Source of the DNA: Chitinophaga polysaccharea
GTDB taxonomy: Bacteria > Bacteroidota > Bacteroidia > Chitinophagales > Chitinophagaceae
Reading direction: 5' to 3'
NCBI RefSeq assembly: GCF_902150045.1
Contig: NZ_CABFVU010000005.1
Span: 124,001 to 188,000 of the forward strand
Length of the DNA stretch: 64,000 nt
Shown here: positions 16,560-24,412 of the stretch, one piece after another
Layout: each line of letters opens with the position of its first letter
How positions within the stretch are numbered: the first letter of the stretch is position 1
The notes under the pieces: model-generated
Told to the model about the DNA's origin: nothing
Seen by the model: the letters and a program-made list of their open reading frames with translations, nothing else
Database searches by the model: none
Program-made: the position numbers and the translations under genes

Positions 16560-17234
16560 TTATCGCATCTCCTCAAACCTGCGTAATGTTTTTTCAAGCT
16601 GTTTCCTGCTCAGGTCAATATTTAACCCCTTGGGGTCCAGGATATTTTTAGCCCTTAGTTCCTTTAATGTCCTGTTAAAGGTCCGGATGGTAATACCCAG
16701 GTAAGATGCCATATCTTTTTTAGGGATAACAATATCCTGCGCAGCTTCCAGTGCCAGTAAACGGAGCAACGCATATTCCACGGGATATAATTGCTGGTAA
16801 GAGGTGCGGATACAGGTTTGCCGGATACGAACGGCCAGTTCCTCCAGCAACAGCCGGTTGAATGTTGTATTGTTTACCAGCAGCCAGGCAAACAAGGTAT
16901 GTGGAATGGCATAGGCGGTAACTGAAGTAATGGCTTCGATATTACACAAGCATTTTTCTTTCCTGATCCCTTCCAGGTCCCCGGTAATTTCTCCCTTGCC
17001 CAGGAATTCGAAAATATACTCCTTCCCGTTTTCTTCCTCGATATAACATTTGGTAATACCCTCCCTGATAATATACACATGGCTGATAGTATCTCCCTGG
17101 ATGATAAGCCGTGTGCCGGGAGCAAAAGTTTTTATCGCTACCGTTTCCCCTTCCGGGGCGCCGGCAGTGAATTGTTCCATGAAATGAAGAAAAGCAGGAT
17201 TGGTCCGTAACATACTAAAAAAAGGGTGAGACAA
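16560..17234 (-). CDS. Crp/Fnr family transcriptional regulator
   Basis: This 224-aa protein has an N-terminal cyclic-nucleotide-binding-type beta roll (TFAPGTRLIIQGD, VYIIREGITKCYI, FEFLGKGEITGD) and a C-terminal winged helix (KKDMASYLGITIRTFNRTLKEL). No FeS cysteine cluster of Fnr type was seen. The reading frame opens with TTG at 17234; an internal ATG at 17213 (MLRTNPAF) is an alternative start. It is divergent from the HAD gene at 17296, whose promoter lies between them, so it may regulate that HAD/acetyltransferase pair (inference). Confidence 0.85.
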   Translation of the reverse strand: MSHPFFSMLRTNPAFLHFMEQFTAGAPEGETVAIKTFAPGTRLIIQGDTISHVYIIREGITKCYIEEENGKEYIFEFLGKGEITGDLEGIRKEKCLCNIEAITSVTAYAIPHTLFAWLLVNNTTFNRLLLEELAVRIRQTCIRTSYQQLYPVEYALLRLLALEAAQDIVIPKKDMASYLGITIRTFNRTLKELRAKNILDPKGLNIDLSRKQLEKTLRRFEEMR

Positions 17235-17262
17235 ATGTCCCGTTTTATAACCTGCCGGGCTT

Positions 17263-17270
17263 TATTTTTG
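17263..17270 (+). promoter_or_regulatory. Bacteroidota-type -7 box for the HAD/acetyltransferase operon
   Basis: TATTTTTG fits TAnnTTTG exactly and lies 25 bases before the ATG at 17296, an ordinary leader length. It is in the divergent gap next to the Crp/Fnr gene. Confidence 0.65.
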
Positions 17271-17295
17271 TACCCGGAAAAACATAAAAATAACA

Positions 17296-17991
17296 ATGAT
17301 CTCTGATATTAGCGTTATCGCATTCGATGCCGATGATACCCTTTGGGTGAACGAACCCTACTTCCAGGAAACAGAAACCCTCTTTTGTAACCTGCTGGAA
17401 GATTACCTGCCGCATCATACTGTGTCGCAGGAACTGTTTAAAACAGAAATGGCCAACCTGGAGCTGTATGGCTACGGTATAAAGTCCTTTATGCTTTGCA
17501 TGATAGAAACGGTACTACGTGTAACTGAAAATACCGCCAGTCCTGAGATATTACATAAAGTGATCCGATATGGCCAGGAAATGCTGAACAAGCCCATTGA
17601 GTTGCTGGATGGGGTGGAAGAAGTGCTGCAGGCGCTTTCAGGTAAATACAGGCTGGTAGTGGCCACCAAAGGTGATCTGCTGGACCAGGAACGCAAGCTG
17701 GGAAAATCAGGGCTGGAGCACTATTTCCATCATATTGAAATTATGAGCGATAAAAAGGAAAGTGACTACCGCAAATTAATAAAGCATCTCGACTGCCGCC
17801 CGGAAGAATTCCTGATGATAGGCAACTCCCTGAAATCAGACGTTTTACCGGTGCTGGCGCTGGGTGGGCATGCTATCCACATTCCTTATCATACCACCTG
17901 GCAGCACGAGCGCATAGAACATACCATTGAAGATCCCCGATTTTATGAGTTTAATACAATGGCAGATATCCTGCCGCACCTGGTATTATGA
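17296..17991 (+). CDS. HAD family hydrolase
   Basis: This 231-aa HAD protein has complete motifs: I FDADDTLW (Asp11 and Asp13), II VVATKGD, III lysine in the DKKESDYRK region, and IV EEFLMIGNSLKSDV. A helical cap lies between motifs I and II, as in the phosphoglycolate phosphatase-like C1 class. Unlike the Ter-associated HAD at 12644, both motif I aspartates are kept, so phosphatase activity is likely. The stop overlaps the start of the acetyltransferase gene (ATGA), so the two are co-translated. Substrate unknown. Confidence 0.88.
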   Translation: MISDISVIAFDADDTLWVNEPYFQETETLFCNLLEDYLPHHTVSQELFKTEMANLELYGYGIKSFMLCMIETVLRVTENTASPEILHKVIRYGQEMLNKPIELLDGVEEVLQALSGKYRLVVATKGDLLDQERKLGKSGLEHYFHHIEIMSDKKESDYRKLIKHLDCRPEEFLMIGNSLKSDVLPVLALGGHAIHIPYHTTWQHERIEHTIEDPRFYEFNTMADILPHLVL

Positions 17992-18620
17992 AACAATTAT
18001 TAAACCTGGATACATGGGCGAGAAAAGAACATTTTAATTTCTTCCGCCAGTTTGAAGAGCCATTTTTTGGCATTACCGCTGAAGTCGACTGTACTGTTGA
18101 TTTTAACAGGGTTAAAGCAAACGGTGGCTCCTTTTTTCTGAGCTACCTGCATAAATCGCTCGCCGCCGCTAATGAAGTAACGCCTTTCCGCTACCGTATT
18201 AACGATGGGGAAGTATGGGAATATGACCGGGTACACGCATCGCCCACCATTAACCGGCCCGATGGTACTTTTGGTTTTGCCTATATGGATTTTTATGAAG
18301 ATGCTGCCACCTTTGAAGCTAACAGCAAAACAGAGATCGAAAGAGTGCGGCAAAGTACAGGACTGGTGCCTGCCGTGTCCGGGGAAAATGTGATCCATTA
18401 TTCTTCGCTGCCATGGATTAACTTTACGGCCATATCGCATGCACGGAGCTTCTCGTTTAAAGACAGCTGCCCCAAGATCAGCTTCGGAAAAGTGCGGGAG
18501 GCAGGTGACCGGAAAGTAATGCCTGTATCAGTACATGTGCACCATGCCCTGATGGATGGGTTTCATGTAGGACAGTTCCTGGAAGGGTTCCAGCAGAGAA
18601 TGGATGCGGAGGTTGTCTGA
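17988..18620 (+). CDS. chloramphenicol acetyltransferase (CatA)-family protein
   Basis: This 210-aa protein has the CAT family fold signatures: a SFFLSYLHKSLAAAN helix, NFTAISHAR, FGKVREAGDRKVMPVSV and the catalytic motif HHALMDGFHVG (HHxxxDG). The length is normal for the family. Residues that shape the chloramphenicol pocket cannot be checked by eye, so it may be a general acyl-CoA acyltransferase rather than a resistance enzyme. It overlaps the HAD gene by four bases. Its last four codons and stop (from 18606) are formed by the left end of the inverted-repeat element at 18606-18803, so the C-terminus may have been altered by insertion. Confidence 0.88.
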   Translation: MKQLLNLDTWARKEHFNFFRQFEEPFFGITAEVDCTVDFNRVKANGGSFFLSYLHKSLAAANEVTPFRYRINDGEVWEYDRVHASPTINRPDGTFGFAYMDFYEDAATFEANSKTEIERVRQSTGLVPAVSGENVIHYSSLPWINFTAISHARSFSFKDSCPKISFGKVREAGDRKVMPVSVHVHHALMDGFHVGQFLEGFQQRMDAEVV

Positions 18621-18803
18621 CTCAGGATTAAACTGATTACGCTGATTACACTGATTTTATCTTTTTTGATTTTAAAGGATTTTGGGAGATATAAGCGATA
18701 TCCGTTTATATCTATCAAAATCTTTTTAATCATTATAAAATCCAAAAAATAAAATCAGTGTAATCAGCGTAATCAGTTTAATCCTGAGTCAGACAAAATC
18801 CGC
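18606..18803. repeat. 198-bp long inverted-repeat element, copy 1
   Basis: Two 55-base arms (18606-18660 and 18749-18803) are reverse complements except for two bases near the outer end; the inner 48 are perfect. They carry TTGTCTGACTCAGG and the phrase ACTGATTACGCTGATTACAC. The inner 88 bases also fold imperfectly. The same arm sequence bounds the larger copy at 52795-53527. No transposase and no clear target duplication were seen. It starts at the 3' end of the acetyltransferase gene and provides its stop codon. As RNA it would form a very long hairpin and could end transcription. A 60-codon minus-strand frame across it is an artefact of the repeat. Confidence 0.9.
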
Positions 18804-18924
18804 TATTTGTAGCAATTCCGCAACATCCCCATTCCAGTAACCCCTTGCTGGCAGGCACTTCCGGTCAGGCAGCCTTTTTGTAGTATCCCGGCTGATTGAG
18901 AAACCTTTTTAATAATCATACTTT

Positions 18925-19479
18925 ATGAATAACAAAAAACTGCTGGTCCTGGGAGCAGCTGCTTCTGCTGCCGCCGCCTATCTGCTATATAATAATACCA
19001 AAGTGTCCATCCCCAAAGGGGCCAAGGCTGTTTCGCCATTTGATGTACAAAAGTTTATGGGAACCTGGTATGAAATTGCGCGCCTTGATTACCGGTTTGA
19101 GCATTATCTTAGTAATGTATCGGCTACTTATTCATTCAGTGAAGATGGAAAAATAAAGGTGGATAACAGGGGATACGATACCAGGAAATACCGGTGGAAA
19201 GAGAGCGTGGGCAAAGCCGCACTCGTAAACGGCGGGGATGAAGGCCGTTTGAAAATATCTTTCGCCGGCCCGTTCTATGCAGGCTACAACGTAATTGACA
19301 TCGACGAAAAATACCAATACGCACTGGTGGCCGGTAATAATCTTAACTATATCTGGATCCTGTCCCGCACCCGCAGCATTCCCGAAGATATTAAAAACCG
19401 GTTCCTGGCACTGGCTGCCGGGCTTGGGTATGATACCGGCGCCCTTATCTGGACTAAACATGATAGTCATATTGCCTGA
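18925..19479 (+). CDS. lipocalin family protein (Blc-like)
   Basis: This 184-aa protein begins with a hydrophobic Ala-rich segment (KKLLVLGAAASAAAAYLLY) that is a membrane anchor or uncleaved signal; there is no lipobox cysteine, unlike E. coli Blc. The lipocalin motif GTWYEIARLDYRFE follows at about residues 46-59, then NVSATYSF, YALVAGNNLNYIWILSR and a terminal helix. Bacterial lipocalins of this type bind lysophospholipids or fatty acids in envelope stress (family knowledge). It stands alone between the repeat element and a terminator. Confidence 0.88.
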   Translation: MNNKKLLVLGAAASAAAAYLLYNNTKVSIPKGAKAVSPFDVQKFMGTWYEIARLDYRFEHYLSNVSATYSFSEDGKIKVDNRGYDTRKYRWKESVGKAALVNGGDEGRLKISFAGPFYAGYNVIDIDEKYQYALVAGNNLNYIWILSRTRSIPEDIKNRFLALAAGLGYDTGALIWTKHDSHIA

Positions 19480-19548
19480 GCCGAAAAATAAATTAGGATT
19501 TACTAAAAATATTAGTATTTTTGTTTCAGAAAGCAACATGAATAATGT

Positions 19549-19600
19549 AAAAAAGCCTTGAGAACCATGCTGTAGTGGCCATCAGGGCTTTTTTATTTTT
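19549..19600 (+). terminator. Rho-independent terminator
   Basis: AAAAAGCCTTGA pairs with TCAGGGCTTTTTT (one G-T pair) and is followed by ATTTTT. It lies 70 bases after the lipocalin gene. A TATTTTTG box at 19516-19523 sits only about 30 bases before it, so it could also end a short independent transcript. Confidence 0.7.
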
Positions 19601-19647
19601 ATGTGTGCTAATAATGTTAGTATCTTCGGTCCGTATAAATAAAGCAC

Positions 19648-20139
19648 ATGCACAATCCTTTGGCGCTTCTATCAATTGAGTTGATCATGTCGTTAACGAA
19701 GCATCATTTTACTGCTTTCGTCAGGCAAAGCTACCCGCGGGGGAAGGATCACCTGGATACGGACACAATAGAAACCTTTTTGATCACGCCTTACAAAGAC
19801 CTGGCATCTGCAAACGATCACATGCAGCATATTGCAGCAGATCACAGAAAGCATTTGTATTATATGGGTATCCCGGAAGAAATGGAGAAGCTGCTGATCG
19901 CCGCTTCACAACCCAAAGGATACAAAGTGTATGTGGCCCTGCTGAATGACAGGAAATGGAAGGGTGGTGCACAGCTAGAGCCGAAACTCAAACGCTATTT
20001 ACAGGCCAATACAAAATGGAAAGGAAAGGATGGGGAAATGGTGGCCGATCTTTACTTGCATTACGGGGAACTGATGTTGAAAGTAGTAAACCCTTTCGGG
20101 GAAATCAGTTTTCCTTTAAGCGAAATAGAAAGACTTTAA
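19648..20139 (+). CDS. hypothetical protein
   Basis: This frame of up to 163 aa belongs to no family I recognise. A second ATG at 19687 (MSLTKHHFTAFVRQSYPRG) is a likely alternative start because the first 13 residues look non-conserved. The protein is soluble, with no signal peptide, basic and Lys-rich in its middle (KLKRYLQANTKWKGKDGE), and ends NPFGEISFPLSEIERL. It lies alone, convergent with the lanthipeptide genes. Codon use resembles its neighbours, so it is likely real. Confidence 0.6.
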   Translation: MHNPLALLSIELIMSLTKHHFTAFVRQSYPRGKDHLDTDTIETFLITPYKDLASANDHMQHIAADHRKHLYYMGIPEEMEKLLIAASQPKGYKVYVALLNDRKWKGGAQLEPKLKRYLQANTKWKGKDGEMVADLYLHYGELMLKVVNPFGEISFPLSEIERL

Positions 20140-20212
20140 CCGGGAGCGGATAATACCGGTTGCCGGGCTGCTTTCTATGACGCGAAACAACCCGGCAGCG
20201 CGGTCGGAACAG

Positions 20213-20353
20213 TTAGCAGTCAAAAGTCCTGATGACCGTAGTGGTAGGATGAGTGATCTTTTTCTGCTGTTGATCCATCTGTGAGATGCCGGCATTTAAC
20301 CTGGCCACTTTAATAGCGCCCAGCTTCATTTTTTGCGCATTCTTCTTTTTCAT
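20213..20353 (-). CDS. lanA: class I lanthipeptide precursor, fourth copy
   Basis: This 46-codon gene reads MKKKNAQKMKLGAIKVARL at its N-terminus, the same leader signature (KLxLGKIKVAxL) as the three forward precursors. The core ends TTTVIRTFDC and has five Thr but a single terminal Cys, so at most one (methyl)lanthionine ring can form, with further Thr possibly only dehydrated. It starts 12 bases after the stop of lanB on the same strand and is probably co-transcribed with it. The gene is too short for usual ORF cut-offs. Function as a peptide product is inferred from the leader and location. Confidence 0.8.
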   Translation of the reverse strand: MKKKNAQKMKLGAIKVARLNAGISQMDQQQKKITHPTTTVIRTFDC

Positions 20354-20365
20354 ACGAATATGTAT

Positions 20366-23300
20366 TTAGTGAACAATTAAATTGATTTGTTTTTTGGAGA
20401 TGGCCAACATGGATTCATAATACCTGCTGAGAAAATGATAGATCACCAGCTCATGTTTACGCTGGTTGGATAAAAGGATCCTGTTGAGGAACATATGGAT
20501 GTAGCTGCAAAGCAGGTCGTCGGGGTTGGAAAGATGAACGGCTTTGAGTTGTTCCCTTATACCGGTGGAGCGGGTTTGAAAACACGCCACAGCGGCTTCA
20601 ATGCCATGATCGGCATCCTGCGCCGGATCAAGGATACCGCTTACTTTCCGCATTTCTTCCCGGTATTTATCGTTCAGTTGAACAAGTAAGGATTTCTCTC
20701 CTCCAAATTCTTCAAAGAAACTTTTCTGCAGCATTTTTAATAACGCCGATTTTGCCGGCAGGGTATACCCGAAATCATCCAGCAGCATATTTACACCTCT
20801 TAATGCCAGCATCCAGCGGTAGTTTTCCCCTTCTTCCTCTTCCAGCAGGTCCAGGATGCTCACCACGCATTCACTGTCGTAATGAAATATGGCTTCGCTA
20901 AGCAGCATGGTATCCGCACCGTAGCGCTCTATTTCCCTTTCGTAGGTATCTGTTTGCACGCGGTATACCTGATCCTGGCTGGCGTTTCCGGCCAGTGCGG
21001 CATGCAGCCGTTCCAGCACTGTGCTCCAGAACTGCCTGTTTTCATGATGATGGAACCTGATCCGCAGGTGATGTTCCGGATCTGTATAACGGATAAAGAA
21101 CCATTGATCGATGATACCTTCCTGCATCAGTTCCTGTGTTAGCGGCAGTATCTTTTCCTTCAGGATAGTTTCCGCGCTCCTTGTGCCGGCGTATAGTTTT
21201 ACGTACAGCCATTCGCTGCCGGTAGTAAATTTTCGTGTGGGCGTAGCCGTAAGTGATGCAACAGTTGCTGTTGTTTGTTTTTTTTCCTTTCCGGAAGATA
21301 TATTCCTGAGGGGAATAATAAACTCATTGGTGTGCGGGCCATCAGGCCCGTTTATCCAGCAGTTGCCGGGCGTGTGGAGGTATTCCTGTAAAGTGACCTG
21401 TTCTTTTTTTAACAGGGTAGTTACCAGCAGATGTACAGCTACTTCATTATCAAGATCGGCAGGCAGTTCATTGTCGCCTTCCTTTACTACTACATAGCGG
21501 GGGAGCTTAAGCCTGGTCCTTATCTCTCCAAAGATCTCCATATAGTTATCCGGCGAAGCCTTGGCCAGTGCCGGGTATGTTTTTTTATGGAGCATCCAGG
21601 TGCTTTTGCTGAGGATGATATTACCATACTGCACACGGGGATAAAAGGTAATATCGCCGGGTATCTGCCAATGCCAGCCAATGCCGGTATGATAGTCCTG
21701 GAACTGGAGGTCGCACAGGAATTTATATACCGGTAGGCCCTGGCGGTAGTTGTGCGCAGTGCTGAGCCTTGGTACAATGATCTTATTCAGCCGCCGGGAA
21801 CGCAGCACTACTTTGTTACGCTGTACGCTTACCATGAGGTCGGAGAGGTGCAGCTGGTACTCTTTCGGAGCAAGACTGTTAGCCAGGTACACAATTTCAT
21901 ATTCCCGTAACCGTGGTCGCATCAGGATATTGCCGGTCCGGGATTCGGGGAGGTGAATCACCTCTGCATAGATCTTCCCCGGATCACTGGCTTCCTCGGC
22001 CTGTAAACAGGCTTTTACATGGGTAGCCAGCTGTTCATCGCCATGACAGAACCTTCCCAGCAAGTTGGCGGCCGATGGGCCGCTGCAGCCATTCATATCA
22101 AAGAGGTAATCACCGTTATCGACAGCGGCGGCGCTGCTGCTTAAAATGCTTCCCATCAGGTACATGCTGTGGGGGAGTGCCGGTGTTTCCTTCTCCCGGA
22201 AGCCGTCCAGCTGCTCCCGCGTAAGCGTGATCACTGACCTGTTCTCCTGCAGGCATTGCTGTAACTGTTGCAGCTGGAAGTCCTGCATTTTACTGCGGGT
22301 ACCGGTAGCTACGGTATTGTTCGGGGGAATATGGATATTGTCTACCAGCGGCGTGTGGTCTGTATTACGCTGACTGTGTGCTCCGTAGCCAATACCGGCT
22401 TCCGTGTCCAACGCCAGGCTGAGAGAGATCTCCTGTTCTTCATAACGTTGCCTGAAGGCGTCGCAAAACTGCCGCAGGTCACTATTGTTATCGTTGCTGG
22501 CCAGTTTCCACAGTTGCGCTACCTGTGCGGAAAGCTCATTGATAACGGTATGGCTCAGGCTATTTTTCTGCGTAGAAAGGAACAGGTCTGTTTGTACCAG
22601 GTCTTTGTTACTGGTTTCCGTTAACAGCGATTGCACCAGTTCATGCGTGGCAGTATACTTTTGAACACCTGTTTGCTGCAGCTGCAGCAAGCTTTGTATA
22701 GCTTCCAGTGCGGCCACCGTTTCTGTTGTGTGTAGTAATTTCTTTAACCTGTTTACCAGGTGCACAAAAAACTCCTCCCCGGTAACCGTGGGTTCCAGTT
22801 CGCTCACCAGCAGCTGGTGCTGTAAGAGCTCCTCTGTAAACGCAGCAGCTTCCTCAGCAGAGATATCATCTGCCTCACTTACAATGCTGTTGCGTATATC
22901 CGTTAGCGTTGCACCGCGGGCAGCCGTTTCCAGCATTTTCTCCAGATAGCTGCTATAGTTGACGGCGGTGAGGTAATAGTTGCGGATCTTATTTTTAACG
23001 CTGTAGGCGGCATAGCGGTATTGGGCGCCTGCAGGGTATAAAGAGTTGTTGGGGAAATAAAGTAATTGCTCCCTGATAGCCGGTATAGCGGTAATGGCGG
23101 CGGTAAGTTCTGCCACATAGTTCATATCCAGGCGGCAATGTTTTTTATGCAGCTGTTTATCGTTCAGCCGGATGGCAGTATGATCAGACACACTGCCGGT
23201 GGCGCAGCCAGCAAAAAGACCGTAGGGAGTGCACCGGCTGCTCATCCTCAGCAGGTAACGGTACAGCGCCGACGCCAGTTTGGGGTTCTCATTGCCGGTG

Positions 23301-23491
23301 GCCAGCCATTTCTGCAATTCCTGGTACAATTCCGGGGAAGCAATATAAATGGCTTCCTGCAGGAACTCGTCCCGGAAAATAGCTTTGATAACTGGTGCAA
23401 GGGAGGCATTGCTGATATGGTGTAACTGAGTGACAATATTCACTGGTAACAGCGGTGTTCTTACCACATAGAAGTTTTCAGCTCTGATCAT
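20366..23491 (-). CDS. lanB: lantibiotic dehydratase LanB, full length
   Basis: This 1041-aa LanB carries the N-terminal glutamylation region with the family motif SSRCTPYGLFAG (about residues 86-97), and the C-terminal SpaB-C/thiopeptide-type elimination domain from about residue 765 (WLYVKLYAG, QWFFIRYTDPEHHLRIRFH, LDDFGYTLPAKSALL). LanB dehydrates Ser and Thr of the precursor using glutamyl-tRNA (family knowledge). It is one continuous protein, unlike the split LanB reported for pinensin-type Chitinophaga loci. It is divergent from lanA1 and followed by a fourth precursor gene. Confidence 0.93.
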   Translation of the reverse strand: MIRAENFYVVRTPLLPVNIVTQLHHISNASLAPVIKAIFRDEFLQEAIYIASPELYQELQKWLATGNENPKLASALYRYLLRMSSRCTPYGLFAGCATGSVSDHTAIRLNDKQLHKKHCRLDMNYVAELTAAITAIPAIREQLLYFPNNSLYPAGAQYRYAAYSVKNKIRNYYLTAVNYSSYLEKMLETAARGATLTDIRNSIVSEADDISAEEAAAFTEELLQHQLLVSELEPTVTGEEFFVHLVNRLKKLLHTTETVAALEAIQSLLQLQQTGVQKYTATHELVQSLLTETSNKDLVQTDLFLSTQKNSLSHTVINELSAQVAQLWKLASNDNNSDLRQFCDAFRQRYEEQEISLSLALDTEAGIGYGAHSQRNTDHTPLVDNIHIPPNNTVATGTRSKMQDFQLQQLQQCLQENRSVITLTREQLDGFREKETPALPHSMYLMGSILSSSAAAVDNGDYLFDMNGCSGPSAANLLGRFCHGDEQLATHVKACLQAEEASDPGKIYAEVIHLPESRTGNILMRPRLREYEIVYLANSLAPKEYQLHLSDLMVSVQRNKVVLRSRRLNKIIVPRLSTAHNYRQGLPVYKFLCDLQFQDYHTGIGWHWQIPGDITFYPRVQYGNIILSKSTWMLHKKTYPALAKASPDNYMEIFGEIRTRLKLPRYVVVKEGDNELPADLDNEVAVHLLVTTLLKKEQVTLQEYLHTPGNCWINGPDGPHTNEFIIPLRNISSGKEKKQTTATVASLTATPTRKFTTGSEWLYVKLYAGTRSAETILKEKILPLTQELMQEGIIDQWFFIRYTDPEHHLRIRFHHHENRQFWSTVLERLHAALAGNASQDQVYRVQTDTYEREIERYGADTMLLSEAIFHYDSECVVSILDLLEEEEGENYRWMLALRGVNMLLDDFGYTLPAKSALLKMLQKSFFEEFGGEKSLLVQLNDKYREEMRKVSGILDPAQDADHGIEAAVACFQTRSTGIREQLKAVHLSNPDDLLCSYIHMFLNRILLSNQRKHELVIYHFLSRYYESMLAISKKQINLIVH

Positions 23492-23740
23492 GGCGCTAGG
23501 TCAACGTTAAAAACTGAAGGTAATTTTTTCTCTCATAAAAGGGCATCACGTAAAACCGGTAAAAAGCATGTTTAAACATCGTTAGCGAAAAAATCACGTT
23601 TTTCCGTGATCTCCGGTTTCTTACTTTCTCCCTACATTTATCATCCTGTAATCTTGTAAAACCTGTATTTCAAATGGCCCTATTATACTGAACCTGCCAA
23701 TTCTTATGTCTATTATTTTTCAACCATAAACATTTGCGAA
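23492..23740. promoter_or_regulatory. divergent promoter region of the lanthipeptide locus
   Basis: These 249 bases must hold promoters for lanB (minus) and lanA1 (plus). A 6-bp inverted repeat ATCACG...CGTGAT (23593-23598 and 23605-23610) with another ATCACG at 23545-23550 may be a regulator site. TAATCTTG near 23650 is a weak match to the -7 consensus. These are weak signals. Confidence 0.35.
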
Positions 23741-23899
23741 ATGAGAAAAACACCTGTAAAAAAACTGGCCCTGGGTAAATTAAAAGTGGCTAAGCTCAGT
23801 ATCAGCCAGGAACAAGCCGATGCAAAAGCGCCCACATACACCGGCTGCAGCCTGATGATGAAATGTACACCTCCTATTTCCAAAGATCCTTGCTTTTAA
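23741..23899 (+). CDS. lanA: class I lanthipeptide precursor 1
   Basis: This 52-aa peptide starts MRKTPVKKLALGKLKVAKLS, a version of the shared leader. The C-terminal part, from about residue 28, has three Cys (TGC, KC, PC) and several Ser/Thr (Thr32, Thr34, Ser37, Thr43, Ser47) as dehydration and ring-forming positions. The core ends SKDPCF. It is the first gene of the forward unit, 12 bases before the next precursor gene, and is divergent from lanB. No GG cleavage site was seen, so the leader processing site is unclear. Confidence 0.85.
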   Translation: MRKTPVKKLALGKLKVAKLSISQEQADAKAPTYTGCSLMMKCTPPISKDPCF

Positions 23900-23910
23900 A
23901 TTGAGAAACC

Positions 23911-24093
23911 ATGAAAAAAAACGGTAAAAAATTGAGCCTCGGCAAAATTAAAGTAGCTGACCTCAGCAAAGTAAATATTGAGAACAGGGAAGTAGCCCAG
24001 CTGATCCAGTCGCTCGCCTGTGTGCCCAGTATTAAGATCACCTGCTTAAGCCAGGGCGCACCCGTATGCAGCGAAGATTCCTGTATATTTTAA
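23911..24093 (+). CDS. lanA: class I lanthipeptide precursor 2
   Basis: This 60-aa peptide has the leader MKKNGKKLSLGKIKVADLS, nearly identical to that of precursor 3. The core has four Cys (LAC, ITC, PVC, DSC) with Ser and Thr nearby. It shares the C-terminal block SQGAPVCSEDSC with precursor 3, suggesting that the two products share their terminal ring system while the N-terminal cores differ. It follows precursor 1 by 11 bases. Confidence 0.9.
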   Translation: MKKNGKKLSLGKIKVADLSKVNIENREVAQLIQSLACVPSIKITCLSQGAPVCSEDSCIF

Positions 24094-24125
24094 CTCATCA
24101 CTTTATTGCTAAAAAATCTTGTGCT

Positions 24126-24314
24126 ATGAAAAAATCAACAGGCAAAAAACTCAGTCTGGGTAAAATAAAAGTAGCCAGTCTTTCCAACGCAGCAGGACCG
24201 CAACAGATGGCCGCCACCGTGGGCACCTGTTCAGTTCTTTGCTCTCTCCGGATCTGTACAGACAATATCAGCCAGGGCGCGCCTATCTGCAGCCTCGACT
24301 CCTGTCGCTACTGA
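24126..24314 (+). CDS. lanA: class I lanthipeptide precursor 3
   Basis: This 62-aa peptide starts MKKSTGKKLSLGKIKVASLS at the ATG at 24126. A longer in-frame start at 24066 lies inside precursor 2 and is rejected because the conserved leader begins at 24126. The core has five Cys (GTC, VLC, RIC, PIC, DSC). It ends SQGAPICSLDSCRY, matching precursor 2 over the last ring region. It lies 32 bases after precursor 2 and is followed by a strong hairpin before lanC. Confidence 0.9.
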   Translation: MKKSTGKKLSLGKIKVASLSNAAGPQQMAATVGTCSVLCSLRICTDNISQGAPICSLDSCRY

Positions 24315-24343
24315 TCCGTCAATATTCACAGCAACCTGACTGT

Positions 24344-24385
24344 ATGGCAAAACACGTATGGCATTATGCCTGCGTGTTTTGCCAT
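24344..24385 (+). terminator. strong hairpin between lanA3 and lanC
   Basis: ATGGCAAAACACG (24344-24356) pairs perfectly over 13 bp with CGTGTTTTGCCAT (24373-24385), and the loop has its own GGCAT/ATGCC stem. What follows is AT-rich but not a clean T run. Such a hairpin after precursor genes usually lowers read-through to the modification enzyme, or protects the precursor mRNA. Confidence 0.7.
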
Positions 24386-24412
24386 TATATATTTTATCAC
24401 GGAATTTAACTT

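Noticed and set aside
18563..18745. 60-codon minus-strand frame through the inverted repeat
   Set aside because: The frame is generated by the repeat arm, and the peptide is low complexity.
23593..23610. ATCACG/CGTGAT hairpin as the regulator site of the lanthipeptide genes
   Set aside because: Only 6 bp pair, and the third ATCACG is not symmetrically placed. I keep it as a weak note rather than a finding.
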